Assembly (NCBI GenBank): GCA_023437225.1
Contig: JAEZGS010000020.1
Location: forward strand, 124,001-188,000
Direction: 5' to 3'
Source of the DNA: Bacteroidota bacterium
Lineage (GTDB): Bacteria > Bacteroidota > Bacteroidia > Chitinophagales > Chitinophagaceae
Length of the DNA stretch: 64,000 nt
Positions 18,787-26,637 of this stretch are shown here, piece by piece. Below the pieces are notes generated by a model. It saw only the letters and a list, made by a program, of their open reading frames with translations, was not told the origin of the DNA and did no database searches. The first letter of the stretch is position 1, and each line of letters begins with the position of its first letter. Both the position numbers and the translations under genes were made by a program.

Positions 18787-20097
18787 TTAACATTCAGCCA
18801 TCCTCAGATTGTTGAATGTTACATAGCTTGGACCAAAGCGTTCGTGTGCTGAACGTTCCAGCTCTTCGCGTACACTTGGGTGTGCTACGTTGATTAGCGC
18901 TTTTGCTCTTTGCGCCAGGTTTTTGCCTTTAAGCTCTGCAACTCCAAACTCGGTAACAACGTATTGTACGTGTGCACGTGTTGTAACAACGCCACCGCCC
19001 AATTTCAATGTAGGAGTGATTTTTGAAAGACCCTTTCCTGTCAGCGACTGCACTGCACAAATAGCTTTACCGCCCGGTGACAATACAGCTCCACGCATGA
19101 AGTCCATTTGTCCTCCTACACCAGAGAACATACTTGTACCGATGCTATCCGCACAAATTTGTCCTGTAAGATCGATCTCTATAGCAGAGTTAATCGCAAT
19201 CACTTTTGGATTACGGCGAATGATAGATGTATCATTCACAAATGAAATATCCATCATCAACACTTCAGGATTGTCATCCATAAAGTCGTAGAGTTTCCGG
19301 GAACCCATAGCGAAGCCTGAAACAATTTTATTCGGCAGCACCACTTTTTTAGAACCGTTTACAACACCTTTTTCAATCAATGGCAATATGCCTTCTGAGA
19401 ACATTTCGGTGTGTACGCCGAGGTTGCGGTGATCATGAAGACAGGTGAGCACAGCATTGGGTATACCACCAATGCCCATCTGTAAGGTTGATCCATCCTC
19501 GATCATGTTGGCAATATGCTTACCGATCATTGTCTCCTCTTCATTGGGAGCACCGACGTGCATTTCGTACAGCGGCTCATCCACTTCAACGCAGGCAGCA
19601 AACCGGTCAATATGAACAATACCATCGCCCATGGTTCGTGGCATGTGCGGATTGATCTGTGCAATGATCGTCTTTGCACTTTCAATTCCACCAGCCACAA
19701 TGTCAACGGATGTACCGAGTGAACAGTATCCATGTTTATCCGGCGGTGATACGTTTAATAAAACTACATCGAGAGGCATAGTGCCATTTCTGAAGAGATG
19801 AGGGATATCACTAAGGAAAACCGGGTTATATTGGGCGCTTCCCATCTGAACATACTTGCGCATGTTTCCGCCAATGAAGAAAACATTGGTGCGGAAGCTC
19901 TTGTTATATTCCGGTTTTGCATAATCGCAAAATCCTTCCGTATGTATGTGCACAATCTCTACATCACGTAATTCATCTGCTCGTGCGGTCATGGCTTTCA
20001 ACAAGGTCTGCGGTGTGGCACAGGCTGCCTGCACCAATACCCTGTCACCTGACTTGATGAGTTTTACCGCCTCATCTGCGGACATATATCTGGCCAT
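18787..20097 (-). CDS. Acetyl-CoA hydrolase/CoA-transferase family protein
   Basis: A 436-residue family I CoA-transferase, started at ATG 20097 (MARYMSADEAVKLIKSGDRV); a TTG at 20103 is the other option. Motifs of the acetyl-CoA hydrolase/transferase family are visible: GTSVDIVAGGIESAKTIIAQ, INPHMPRTMGDG, MGIGGIPNAVL and HTEMFSEG, plus GGQMDFMRGA near the C-terminus. Family members move CoA between succinate, acetate, propionate or 4-hydroxybutyrate. Between the epimerase and mutase genes, a succinyl-CoA:acetate or propionyl-CoA:succinate transferase role is the natural inference: it would supply succinyl-CoA or discharge propionyl-CoA. The substrate is not proven. Confidence 0.9.
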   Translation of the reverse strand: MARYMSADEAVKLIKSGDRVLVQAACATPQTLLKAMTARADELRDVEIVHIHTEGFCDYAKPEYNKSFRTNVFFIGGNMRKYVQMGSAQYNPVFLSDIPHLFRNGTMPLDVVLLNVSPPDKHGYCSLGTSVDIVAGGIESAKTIIAQINPHMPRTMGDGIVHIDRFAACVEVDEPLYEMHVGAPNEEETMIGKHIANMIEDGSTLQMGIGGIPNAVLTCLHDHRNLGVHTEMFSEGILPLIEKGVVNGSKKVVLPNKIVSGFAMGSRKLYDFMDDNPEVLMMDISFVNDTSIIRRNPKVIAINSAIEIDLTGQICADSIGTSMFSGVGGQMDFMRGAVLSPGGKAICAVQSLTGKGLSKITPTLKLGGGVVTTRAHVQYVVTEFGVAELKGKNLAQRAKALINVAHPSVREELERSAHERFGPSYVTFNNLRMAEC

Positions 20098-20115
20098 CGT
20101 CAATCGTTTTGTTTG

Positions 20116-20520
20116 TTACTTTTTTTCACATAATTCAGTTAGCACTCCAAAGGTTGATTTTGGATGAAGGAATGCAATGTCAAGTCCTTCAGCACCCTTC
20201 CGCGGCTTTTCATCTATCAGTTGAATACCTTTTTCTTTGGCTTCGTCCAATTGAGATTGAAGTCCGTTCACAGAGAAAGCAATATGATGTATGCCTTCGC
20301 CTTTTTTCTCAATGAATTTGCCAATGGGGCCTTCCGGTGATGTACTTTCCAAAAGCTCGATCTTGGTTTGTCCAACCATGAAAAAAGCGGTCTTGACTTT
20401 CTGGTCTGCAACCTCTTCGATCGAATAACATTTTAGTCCGAGTACATCCTCATAATATCGGATAGCCTCATCGATGTTCTTCACCGCAATACCTATGTGC
20501 TCGATGTAGTTTATATTCAT
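20116..20520 (-). CDS. mce: Methylmalonyl-CoA epimerase
   Basis: A 134-residue VOC-fold epimerase that interconverts (2R)- and (2S)-methylmalonyl-CoA, linking the mutase to the decarboxylase or carboxylase. Two beta-alpha-beta-beta-beta units are seen. Metal ligands are in IEHIGIAVKNIDEAIRYYED (first His), GEGIHHIAFSV (second unit) and the terminal VLTELCEKK (Glu). Length and motifs match the usual 130-150-residue enzyme. It is 18 bp upstream of the CoA-transferase start and downstream of a heptamer repeat stretch. Confidence 0.96.
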   Translation of the reverse strand: MNINYIEHIGIAVKNIDEAIRYYEDVLGLKCYSIEEVADQKVKTAFFMVGQTKIELLESTSPEGPIGKFIEKKGEGIHHIAFSVNGLQSQLDEAKEKGIQLIDEKPRKGAEGLDIAFLHPKSTFGVLTELCEKK

Positions 20521-20610
20521 AATTCAGAGTTCAAAATTCGAAATTCATAATTCGTAATTCGTAATTCAGGCTGTCGCCGATTACCGATTACCGATTACCG
20601 ACTACCGCTT
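20521..20610. repeat. Two tandem heptamer arrays within the methylmalonyl-CoA operon
   Basis: The 91-bp spacer between mce and the small membrane gene consists almost wholly of two different tandem arrays. The first (20521-20568) has AATTCGT-like units such as AATTCGTAATTCGTAATTC. The second (20578-20610) has CGATTAC repeated three times, then CGACTAC and CGCTT. They are seven-base periodic and non-coding. Unlike the other four loci, the arrays lie between co-directional genes, so they may act as an internal transcript boundary. Confidence 0.85.
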
Positions 20611-20611
20611 A

Positions 20612-20734
20612 CTATTTTTCTGCAGGAAAGAACCTGTCAATGATACGAATCGATAGATAGAATATTAGCATAAATCCGAAGATACCTGCCATGCCGATAC
20701 CGGTTATTTGTAATGCTGCATTTACTGGATCCAT
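20612..20734 (-). CDS. 40-residue OadG-like single-span membrane subunit
   Basis: A short gene starting at ATG 20734 and ending with TAG at 20612-20614. The product is 40 residues: MDPVNAALQITGIG, a transmembrane helix MAGIFGFMLIFYLSI, then RIIDRFFPAEK. This layout (short outside segment, one helix, basic end) resembles the N-terminal half of OadG/MmdD, the gamma/delta membrane anchor of sodium-pumping decarboxylases (OadG family). It sits 21 bp downstream of the OadB-type subunit on the same strand, exactly where a gamma subunit would be expected. It lacks the C-terminal soluble tail; a candidate for that tail is the small gene at 23507-23791. The assignment rests on topology and context. 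Confidence 0.75.
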   Translation of the reverse strand: MDPVNAALQITGIGMAGIFGFMLIFYLSIRIIDRFFPAEK

Positions 20735-20755
20735 AGTTATAATTATTTAGTTTTT

Positions 20756-21904
20756 TTACAATAATAGGGGTACGAGTGCCAGTATCAAACCGCCCGCTAC
20801 AACGGAACCGATCTGACCGCCAACGTTGGCGCTAACCGCGTGCATGAGCAGGAAGTTAAATTGATCTTCTTTCTGACCCATGTTGTGAACTACCCTTGCA
20901 GACATCGGGAAGGCGGAGATGCCACATGCACCAATCATGGGGTTGATCTTTTTACCAAGTGGCAGGAATACATTGATAAGTTTAGCGAACATCACTCCAC
21001 CAAAAGTATCAAATATGAACGCCAGCAATCCAAGCCCAATGATCATCAGGGTATCCAGGCGAACAAATCTTTCAGCAGTCATCGTACTCGCGATACTGAT
21101 ACCAAGTAAAATGGTAACAAGACTTGCAAGTTCATTTTGTGCAGAAAGAGACAATTTATTCAGCACGCCACATTCGCGAATCAGATTTCCAAACATAAGG
21201 AAGCCGATGAGTGCAATAGAGGATGGTGCAACGATACCAGCAATTACTGTTACTGTTATCGGGAAAAGGATCAGGGCTACTTTAGATACGCTTTTAGGAC
21301 TTCCTTCCATGCGGATCAATCTTTCTTTCTTACTGGTCAACATCCTGATAACGGGCGGTTGAATGATGGGCACCAGCGCCATATAGGAGTATGCTGCCAC
21401 CGAGATCGGTCCAAGCAGGTCCGGTGCAAACCGGGATGATACGAAGATGGATGTTGGTCCGTCTGCAGCTCCGATGATTCCAATGGAGGCAGCTTCTTTA
21501 AGATCAAAACCAAGAAGGGTAGCGGCGATGATGGTAAAGAAAATACCAAACTGCGCTGCTGCTCCGAACAACAACAGGAATGGATTCTTAAATAGTGGTG
21601 AAAAGTCGATCATTGCACCAATCGCAATAAAGATGAGCAGCGGAAAAACTTCGGTAGCGATACCTGCCTCATAGAAAACAGACAGCGCTCCTTCAAGTGC
21701 TTTTCCGGTTGCAGGATCGATCTGCGTGATTGCAGAGGTAAGCGGAATGTTAACGAGCAATGCGCCAAAGCCCATCGGCAATAGCAATGTTGGTTCATAT
21801 TCTTTGGCGATTGCCAGGTAGATCAGCAAGGCGCCTACCCCCATCATCACCAGGTGTTGCCAGGTGATGTTGAACAGTACGGGTAATAATTCCTGAATAT
21901 TCAT
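20756..21904 (-). CDS. Sodium-translocating decarboxylase beta subunit (OadB/MmdB type)
   Basis: A 382-residue polytopic membrane protein that decarboxylates carboxybiotin and exports sodium ions in methylmalonyl-CoA or oxaloacetate decarboxylases. Family hallmarks are present: LLPMGFGALLVNIP near the N-terminus, LIFIAIGAMIDFSPL, GIIGAADGPTSIF (the pore aspartate region), and GACGISAFPMSARV near the C-terminus. About nine to eleven hydrophobic segments are evident. With the carboxyltransferase and biotin carrier encoded upstream on the same strand, it makes a methylmalonyl-CoA decarboxylase more likely than a simple propionyl-CoA carboxylase. Confidence 0.95.
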   Translation of the reverse strand: MNIQELLPVLFNITWQHLVMMGVGALLIYLAIAKEYEPTLLLPMGFGALLVNIPLTSAITQIDPATGKALEGALSVFYEAGIATEVFPLLIFIAIGAMIDFSPLFKNPFLLLFGAAAQFGIFFTIIAATLLGFDLKEAASIGIIGAADGPTSIFVSSRFAPDLLGPISVAAYSYMALVPIIQPPVIRMLTSKKERLIRMEGSPKSVSKVALILFPITVTVIAGIVAPSSIALIGFLMFGNLIRECGVLNKLSLSAQNELASLVTILLGISIASTMTAERFVRLDTLMIIGLGLLAFIFDTFGGVMFAKLINVFLPLGKKINPMIGACGISAFPMSARVVHNMGQKEDQFNFLLMHAVSANVGGQIGSVVAGGLILALVPLLL

Positions 21905-21934
21905 TTTAATTTTCTTTTTCAGTTATTCATTTAA

Positions 21935-23023
21935 TTATCTGCGGCTTTCAAGTTCTTCTACTTCTTCTTCCAGTTCTTCTACTTCTTCTTCCAATTCTTC
22001 CACTTCCTCTTTCAGATGTTCGATCTCTTTCTTCTCAGCAATGACCATCGATAGCAGAATCGATATTGCTAATGTTGAAATAATAACGAGCAGCGAAACC
22101 CATGTATGGTTCGAGAAAAATTCTTCCACAACATGAATGGAGGAGAGAAGCATCTTTGCACCGATGAACAACAGGATGAAGCTCACGCCGTGTTTGAGGA
22201 ATCTAAACATGCCCATGATTCCTTTGAGGGCAAAGAACAGGGATACAAGACCCATCACCGCAAACACATTGGATGTGATCGCAATAAAGTCTTCCTCCTG
22301 AGCAGTTAACACATTTGCAGTACCTTCCTTGATCACACCGATGATAGCAGGTATCGAATCCACAGCGAACAACACATCAGTAGATCCGATCACCAGGAAT
22401 ACAAGAAATATACTGGTGATATGCCATTTACCATTGATCTTATGCATGAAATGTGGTGAATCCTTATCGGGATCGATGGGGAACATTTTTGATGCCGACT
22501 TGTAAAGGAAATTTCCTTTTGGATCAACCTGGTCATCTTCTGCAGTGAACGCCATTTTGTATGCTGTCCACACGAGAATGATTCCAAAGACATAAATGAT
22601 CCAGTGAAATCTTTGAACAAGCTCCATACCAGCAACGATGAAAAGTATTCTCAACACGATCGATAACAGGATGCCCAGCTTCAATAATTTCGGCTGGTTC
22701 TTTTCGTGCACTGCCATGAGCGAAAAGATCATGATGAACACAAATAGATTATCTACTGATAACGAATACTCGGTCAGGTACCCGGATATGAACTTGAACA
22801 TCATTGTCGAAGCTGTGTTCGCGTTACTGCCAGGATTTTGAGGAAAGAAGAAATAGATCGCCACGCCAAATGCAAGTGCCAGGCTTATCCAAAGCCCTGT
22901 CCAGCGAAGCGATGACTTTACACTGATCTCGCCTTTGCGATGGTTTGTCACATACATGTCAACGAAGAACACCGCGAAGAACAACACAATAAAGGCAAGC
23001 CAGAAAATAGTAATTGAATCCAT
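21935..23023 (-). CDS. TerC/Alx-family membrane protein with acidic coiled-coil tail
   Basis: A 362-residue TerC-family integral membrane protein; relatives (Alx, TerC) handle manganese or other metal stress. Family motifs are SLSVDNLFVF and GSTDVLFAVDSIPAIIGV, each with the conserved Asp within membrane helices; about eight or nine helices follow one another. The end is odd: after the last helix (LAISILLSMVIAEKK) comes EIEHLKEEVEELE and then a near-perfect run of EEVEELE heptads, predicting a cytoplasmic, highly acidic coiled coil. The gene lies inside the decarboxylase operon, between the biotin carrier and beta-subunit genes (gaps 22 and 30 bp). Its role there is unknown. Confidence 0.92.
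   Translation of the reverse strand: MDSITIFWLAFIVLFFAVFFVDMYVTNHRKGEISVKSSLRWTGLWISLALAFGVAIYFFFPQNPGSNANTASTMMFKFISGYLTEYSLSVDNLFVFIMIFSLMAVHEKNQPKLLKLGILLSIVLRILFIVAGMELVQRFHWIIYVFGIILVWTAYKMAFTAEDDQVDPKGNFLYKSASKMFPIDPDKDSPHFMHKINGKWHITSIFLVFLVIGSTDVLFAVDSIPAIIGVIKEGTANVLTAQEEDFIAITSNVFAVMGLVSLFFALKGIMGMFRFLKHGVSFILLFIGAKMLLSSIHVVEEFFSNHTWVSLLVIISTLAISILLSMVIAEKKEIEHLKEEVEELEEEVEELEEEVEELESRR
21947..22009 (-). repeat. 21-bp in-frame tandem repeat coding for the TerC coiled-coil tail
   Basis: Three successive 21-bp units each encode EEVEELE and are nearly identical at DNA level (CTTCTTC/TTCTAC-rich on the plus strand). The identity suggests recent tandem duplication, and the array could vary in copy number between strains without breaking the frame. 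Confidence 0.85.
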
Positions 23024-23045
23024 TGTTTAGAATTTAAAGGGTGGA

Positions 23046-23483
23046 TCATCCAATTTCTATCAGCACATTTCCTTCGAGAACAGTATCATTCTTTTGAACA
23101 AGTATTGCTTTAACAACACCTTCTTTGTCTGCGTTGATATTGTTTTCCATTTTCATTGCTTCGAGGCAGATAACTGTCTGGCCGATTTTCACAGCATCAC
23201 CAACTTTCACGAAGATGTCCAGAATTTTACCGGGCAATGGAGACTTCAATGCGCCCGCAGCGGCCTGGCCGGGACTGGCAGTTCTTGCCGTGGAAGGAGT
23301 CGAGTCTGTGGATGGTACCGCTTTAGGTTGTACCAGTGTTGGAGTTTTTGTTGTTTTGATGGGTTTGTCGATAACAACATCGTATGCAACGCCGTTCACC
23401 ATTACTTTCGCATTGGTGTCTTCGATGTCAACGATCTCCACATTGTATGCCTTATCGTTTATCTTAAAATTTAAATTCTTCAT
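23046..23483 (-). CDS. Biotin/lipoyl-binding carrier protein (BCCP-type decarboxylase subunit)
   Basis: A 145-residue biotin carrier. I start it at ATG 23483 (MKNLNFKINDKAYNVEIVD), which matches family N-termini; an upstream TTG extension to 23579 would overlap the preceding gene. The N-terminal half (residues 1-40) is a small beta domain, followed by a Pro/Thr/Ala/Ser-rich flexible linker (about 41-78) and a biotinyl domain with the EAMKMEN site, Lys111. The swinging biotin carries CO2 from the carboxyltransferase to the OadB-type subunit. It is 23 bp after the small MmdE-like gene and 22 bp before terC. Confidence 0.94.
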   Translation of the reverse strand: MKNLNFKINDKAYNVEIVDIEDTNAKVMVNGVAYDVVIDKPIKTTKTPTLVQPKAVPSTDSTPSTARTASPGQAAAGALKSPLPGKILDIFVKVGDAVKIGQTVICLEAMKMENNINADKEGVVKAILVQKNDTVLEGNVLIEIG

Positions 23484-23506
23484 TTCTTTAAGTTTCAATT
23501 GAATGA

Positions 23507-23791
23507 TTATTTGATCCTTGATCTTAGTCCCGGAATGAACATCGGCTGCTGACGAAGTCCGTAGATCTTCGAGCTCCACGGTGAATACGGTCTGATAACT
23601 TTTTGAATAGTTACCACTGCATTCTCATAATTGCGAAGCTCTTCAACATACATGTTCAACGCAAGCGCGATCACTGCAGCTATTTCAGTTTCAGTGTCGG
23701 CGGCAGTGGCTGTTTCAAGTGTGTCACCAATCACCACTTTTTCTGCGAGGTCCTGAGTTACTGTGCGTCTGTTAAAAAAGAATTTCATCAT
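23507..23791 (-). CDS. Small soluble OadG/MmdE-like subunit
   Basis: A 94-residue protein with no membrane span. Its middle (TETEIAAVIALALNMYVEEL) followed by VTIQKVIRPYSPWSSKIYGL and RQQPMF resembles the soluble C-terminal tail found in OadG/MmdD or as the separate epsilon subunit MmdE: an alanine/isoleucine-rich helix, then a basic strand and a PWS...GR-like motif. It lies 8 bp after the carboxyltransferase stop and 23 bp before the biotin carrier, which fits a complex-assembly subunit. The likely partner for its missing membrane anchor is the 40-residue protein at 20612-20734. Family membership is my reading of the pattern, not a search result. Confidence 0.65.
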   Translation of the reverse strand: MMKFFFNRRTVTQDLAEKVVIGDTLETATAADTETEIAAVIALALNMYVEELRNYENAVVTIQKVIRPYSPWSSKIYGLRQQPMFIPGLRSRIK

Positions 23792-23799
23792 TACAGATT

Positions 23800-25359
23800 T
23801 TAGAGTGGAATGTTACCGTGTTTCTTTGCAGGATTGGTGTCCTTCTTTGTAGACAAAGCCTGGAAGGCCCGGATCACGCGGAATCGGGTATTCCTTGGAA
23901 TGATCACATCATCAATGAATCCGTATGAAGCAGCATCGTATGGATTGGCAAACTTATTCTTATAGTCTTCTTCGAATGTTGCCAAAGCTTTCTGACGTTC
24001 TTCAGGATCTGCGATCTCCTGTAGTTTTTTATTATAAAGAATTTCAATTGCACCTTTTGCACCCATTACGGCGATCTCTGCAGATGGCCATGCGTAATTT
24101 ATATCTCCGCGCAAATGTTTAGAGCTCATTACATCGTACGCTCCACCGTAAGCTTTGCGCAAGATCACGGTTACTTTTGGAACTGTTGCCTCACCGTATG
24201 CGTACAAAAGTTTTGCACCATGAATGATGATTCCACCATATTCCTGTGCTGTACCTGGTAAGAAGCCGGGCACGTCTACGAGTGTAAGGATAGGGATGTT
24301 GAAAGCATCACAAAAGCGAACAAAACGCGCAGCCTTCCGCGATGCATTGTTATCCAGCACACCGGCGAGAAAGTTCGGTTGGTTCGCAACAATACCTACA
24401 GATCGACCATCAAACCTTGCAAAACCTGTAACAATGTTTGGAGCGTAGTGCTGTGCAACTTCCATGAATTCTTTTTCATCAGCGATTGCATGGATGATCT
24501 CCTTAACATCGTAAGGCTTGTTAGGATTATCAGGAATTATGTGATTCAGCTCTTCTTCAAGTCTGTCGATAGGATCCGTAGTTGGAACAAATGGAGCTTC
24601 TTCCAGGTTATTTTGAGGAAGATAACTGAGAAGTTTTCTCAAAAGAAGTATTCCTTCCTGTTCGTTTTCAGCAACAAAATGCGATACTCCTGACTTACTG
24701 TTATGTACCATTGCACCGCCAAGTTGCTCGTCTGTGACAACTTCACCAGTTACCGTTTGAACTACTTTTGGACCTGTAACAAACATGTAGCTGTTTGTTT
24801 TAGACATTACGATCCAATCGGTCAATGCGGGGCTATAAACAGCACCGCCGGCGCATGGTCCGAAGATGGCCGACAATTGCGGAATAACTCCTGATGCCAG
24901 GATATTCCTTTCGAAGATTTCCGCATAACCTGCAAGGCTTTGGACACCTTCCTGGATGCGGGCTCCGCCGGAGTCGTTAATTCCAATAACCGGTGCACCC
25001 ATCTTCATCGCCTGGTCCATCACTTTGCAGATCTTCTTAGCAAACATTTCGCTGAGCGATCCTCCAAACACTGTAAAGTCCTGGGAAAAGACATAAACAA
25101 GGCGACCATCGATAGTACCATATCCTGTAATAACACCATCGCTCATATACTTCTCTTTGTCAATACCAAAGTCGTGACATCGATGCGATACAAACATGTC
25201 GAACTCTTCAAAACTTCCTTCATCGAGGAGCAGGTCGATACGTTCACGTGCAGTGAGTTTTCCTTTTTTGTGCTGGGCGTCGATTCTTTTCTGACCGCCA
25301 CCGAGTTTTGCGACTTCTCTTTTGTCGAGTAGTTGCTTGATTTTCTGTTCTTCTATCAT
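23800..25359 (-). CDS. mmdA: Methylmalonyl-CoA decarboxylase alpha / acyl-CoA carboxyltransferase subunit
   Basis: A 519-residue biotin-dependent carboxyltransferase with two crotonase-like halves. N-terminal motifs include KGKLTARERIDLLLDEGSFEE, VINDSGGARIQEGVQ-type sequence (GINDSGGARIQEG) and GPCAGGAVYSPALTD; the C-terminal half has TLVDVPGFLPGTAQEYGGII, YGGAYDVMSSKHLRGD and AEIAVMGAKGA. It moves the carboxyl group of methylmalonyl-CoA to biotin, or the reverse if acting as propionyl-CoA carboxylase. No biotin carboxylase gene is in the window, and an OadB subunit is, so the decarboxylase direction is favoured. It is the first gene of the operon, preceded by a hairpin at 25392-25415. Confidence 0.95.
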   Translation of the reverse strand: MIEEQKIKQLLDKREVAKLGGGQKRIDAQHKKGKLTARERIDLLLDEGSFEEFDMFVSHRCHDFGIDKEKYMSDGVITGYGTIDGRLVYVFSQDFTVFGGSLSEMFAKKICKVMDQAMKMGAPVIGINDSGGARIQEGVQSLAGYAEIFERNILASGVIPQLSAIFGPCAGGAVYSPALTDWIVMSKTNSYMFVTGPKVVQTVTGEVVTDEQLGGAMVHNSKSGVSHFVAENEQEGILLLRKLLSYLPQNNLEEAPFVPTTDPIDRLEEELNHIIPDNPNKPYDVKEIIHAIADEKEFMEVAQHYAPNIVTGFARFDGRSVGIVANQPNFLAGVLDNNASRKAARFVRFCDAFNIPILTLVDVPGFLPGTAQEYGGIIIHGAKLLYAYGEATVPKVTVILRKAYGGAYDVMSSKHLRGDINYAWPSAEIAVMGAKGAIEILYNKKLQEIADPEERQKALATFEEDYKNKFANPYDAASYGFIDDVIIPRNTRFRVIRAFQALSTKKDTNPAKKHGNIPL

Positions 25360-25385
25360 ACGGCTAAGTATTAGTAGTATTTAAT

Positions 25386-25415
25386 AAAAAAAATATCAGT
25401 GTAACCACTGATATT
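25386..25415 (-). promoter_or_regulatory. Terminator-like hairpin in the leader of the decarboxylase operon
   Basis: A perfect 10-bp inverted repeat, AATATCAGTG (25392-25401) and CACTGATATT (25406-25415) with a 4-base loop, is followed on the minus strand by a run of T (25393 down to 25386). It lies 27-56 bp before the mmdA start, with no minus-strand gene upstream for it to terminate. It could be an attenuator, a protein operator or an mRNA stabiliser; the AT-rich stem is weak for a terminator. Confidence 0.6.
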
Positions 25416-25503
25416 CCGATTTGAGTTGAATATTTTATTTGAGATGCCCTGTTTTAAAGGCTGAGTAAAAATTGGTATGGCAACATCGCACTTCAATTGT
25501 TAT

Positions 25504-25511
25504 TACTTTTG
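25504..25511 (+). promoter_or_regulatory. TAnnTTTG -7 element upstream of meaB
   Basis: TACTTTTG matches the Bacteroidota -7 consensus, 121 bp before the meaB start. No convincing -33 TTTG is 19 bp upstream. The 273-bp divergent region 25360-25632 shows nothing else beyond this and the mmdA-side hairpin. Confidence 0.4.
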
Positions 25512-25632
25512 ATTCGTAAATGAAGTGTAGCTGTAAAATGAGTGGCTCTCGTGAAAAAGCGTATAAACTTACGCCACATCCTTCGTATCGATCACTGACT
25601 ATTATCATGTAATAAATAAACTTTTATCATAG

Positions 25633-26637
25633 ATGAGTATGGCTTTCAGGCGCAAAAGACTTTCGAAAGAAGAATACATAGAAGGCATATTAAATCATGA
25701 CAGGATCATCCTGAGTAAGGCCATCACATTGGTTGAAAGTAAACTTCACTCTGATAATGATCTTGCCGAATCCTTATTGGATGAACTCTTAAAGTACACA
25801 GGAAATTCATTACGCATTGGCATCACCGGGGTTCCGGGCGCCGGCAAAAGCACATTCATTGAAGCGTTCGGTAAGACGGTCACCAGGAAAGGAAAACGTA
25901 TTGCAGTTCTTACGATCGATCCATCGAGTCAACGCACACATGGCAGTATTCTTGGCGATAAGACGCGAATGGAAGAGTTGTCGAATGATCCTCTTGCTTA
26001 CGTTCGTCCCTCTGCATCGGGAGTTAATCTTGGCGGAGTTAACACCCGTACCCGGGAAACGATGTTACTGTGTGAAGCCGCTGGTTATGAAGTAATCGTG
26101 ATTGAAACTGTTGGCGTTGGACAAAGTGAGACAACAGTAAAAGGAATGGTGGATTTTTTTCTGTTACTAATGTTATCCGGTGCAGGAGATGAACTTCAGG
26201 GAATTAAGCGAGGCATCATGGAAATGGCGGATGCTATTGCTATCAATAAAGCGGATGGGGATAATCATACATTGAGCAGGATAGCACAAAGACAGTATCA
26301 AAATGCGTTGCAAATGTTTCCAGGCAATGATAATGGATGGATGCCTAAAGTAGTTACTTGTTCGGCTCTCAATAATATCGGGATAGAGGAAATATGGTCG
26401 CTTATTACCCAGTTTGAAGAACAAACAAAGTCAAACAATTTTTTCTGGTTGAATCGTCAGTCTCAAAATGCAGAGTGGATGCGCGATGTTATAAATTACC
26501 AGTTGCACACCAGCTTTTATCAGCATCCCGGGGTAAAGGAATCGTTACAACAAATTATCAGTGATGTACGAAACGGCGCATTGCCTGCAATAACTGCGGC
26601 AAAAAAAATGATGAAGCTTTTCAACGGACAGAATTAA
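25633..26637 (+). CDS. meaB: Methylmalonyl-CoA mutase-associated GTPase MeaB
   Basis: A 334-residue G3E-family P-loop GTPase (ArgK/MeaB) that guards and reloads cobalamin in methylmalonyl-CoA mutase. Visible motifs are Walker A GVPGAGKS (residues 66-73), LTIDPSSQRTHGSILGDKTRM, the PSASGVNLGGVNTRTRE block, VIETVGVGQSE and the base-recognition NKADGDN. Length is typical. It is divergent from mmdA and completes the mutase system on this segment. Its last four bases overlap the end of the convergent response-regulator gene. Confidence 0.97.
   Translation: MSMAFRRKRLSKEEYIEGILNHDRIILSKAITLVESKLHSDNDLAESLLDELLKYTGNSLRIGITGVPGAGKSTFIEAFGKTVTRKGKRIAVLTIDPSSQRTHGSILGDKTRMEELSNDPLAYVRPSASGVNLGGVNTRTRETMLLCEAAGYEVIVIETVGVGQSETTVKGMVDFFLLLMLSGAGDELQGIKRGIMEMADAIAINKADGDNHTLSRIAQRQYQNALQMFPGNDNGWMPKVVTCSALNNIGIEEIWSLITQFEEQTKSNNFFWLNRQSQNAEWMRDVINYQLHTSFYQHPGVKESLQQIISDVRNGALPAITAAKKMMKLFNGQN

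Noticed and set aside
14640..18790. Cobalamin riboswitch near the mutase genes
   Set aside because: Spacers of 11 to about 55 bp are too short and show no B12-box-like sequence; the only structure is the small UUCG hairpin.
23094..23502. Two plus-strand frames of about 125 residues
   Set aside because: Antisense to the biotin carrier gene, whose biotinylation motif fixes the real frame.
23484..23579. Upstream extension of the biotin carrier
   Set aside because: Begins at TTG inside the preceding gene and lacks family similarity; ATG 23483 gives the normal N-terminus.
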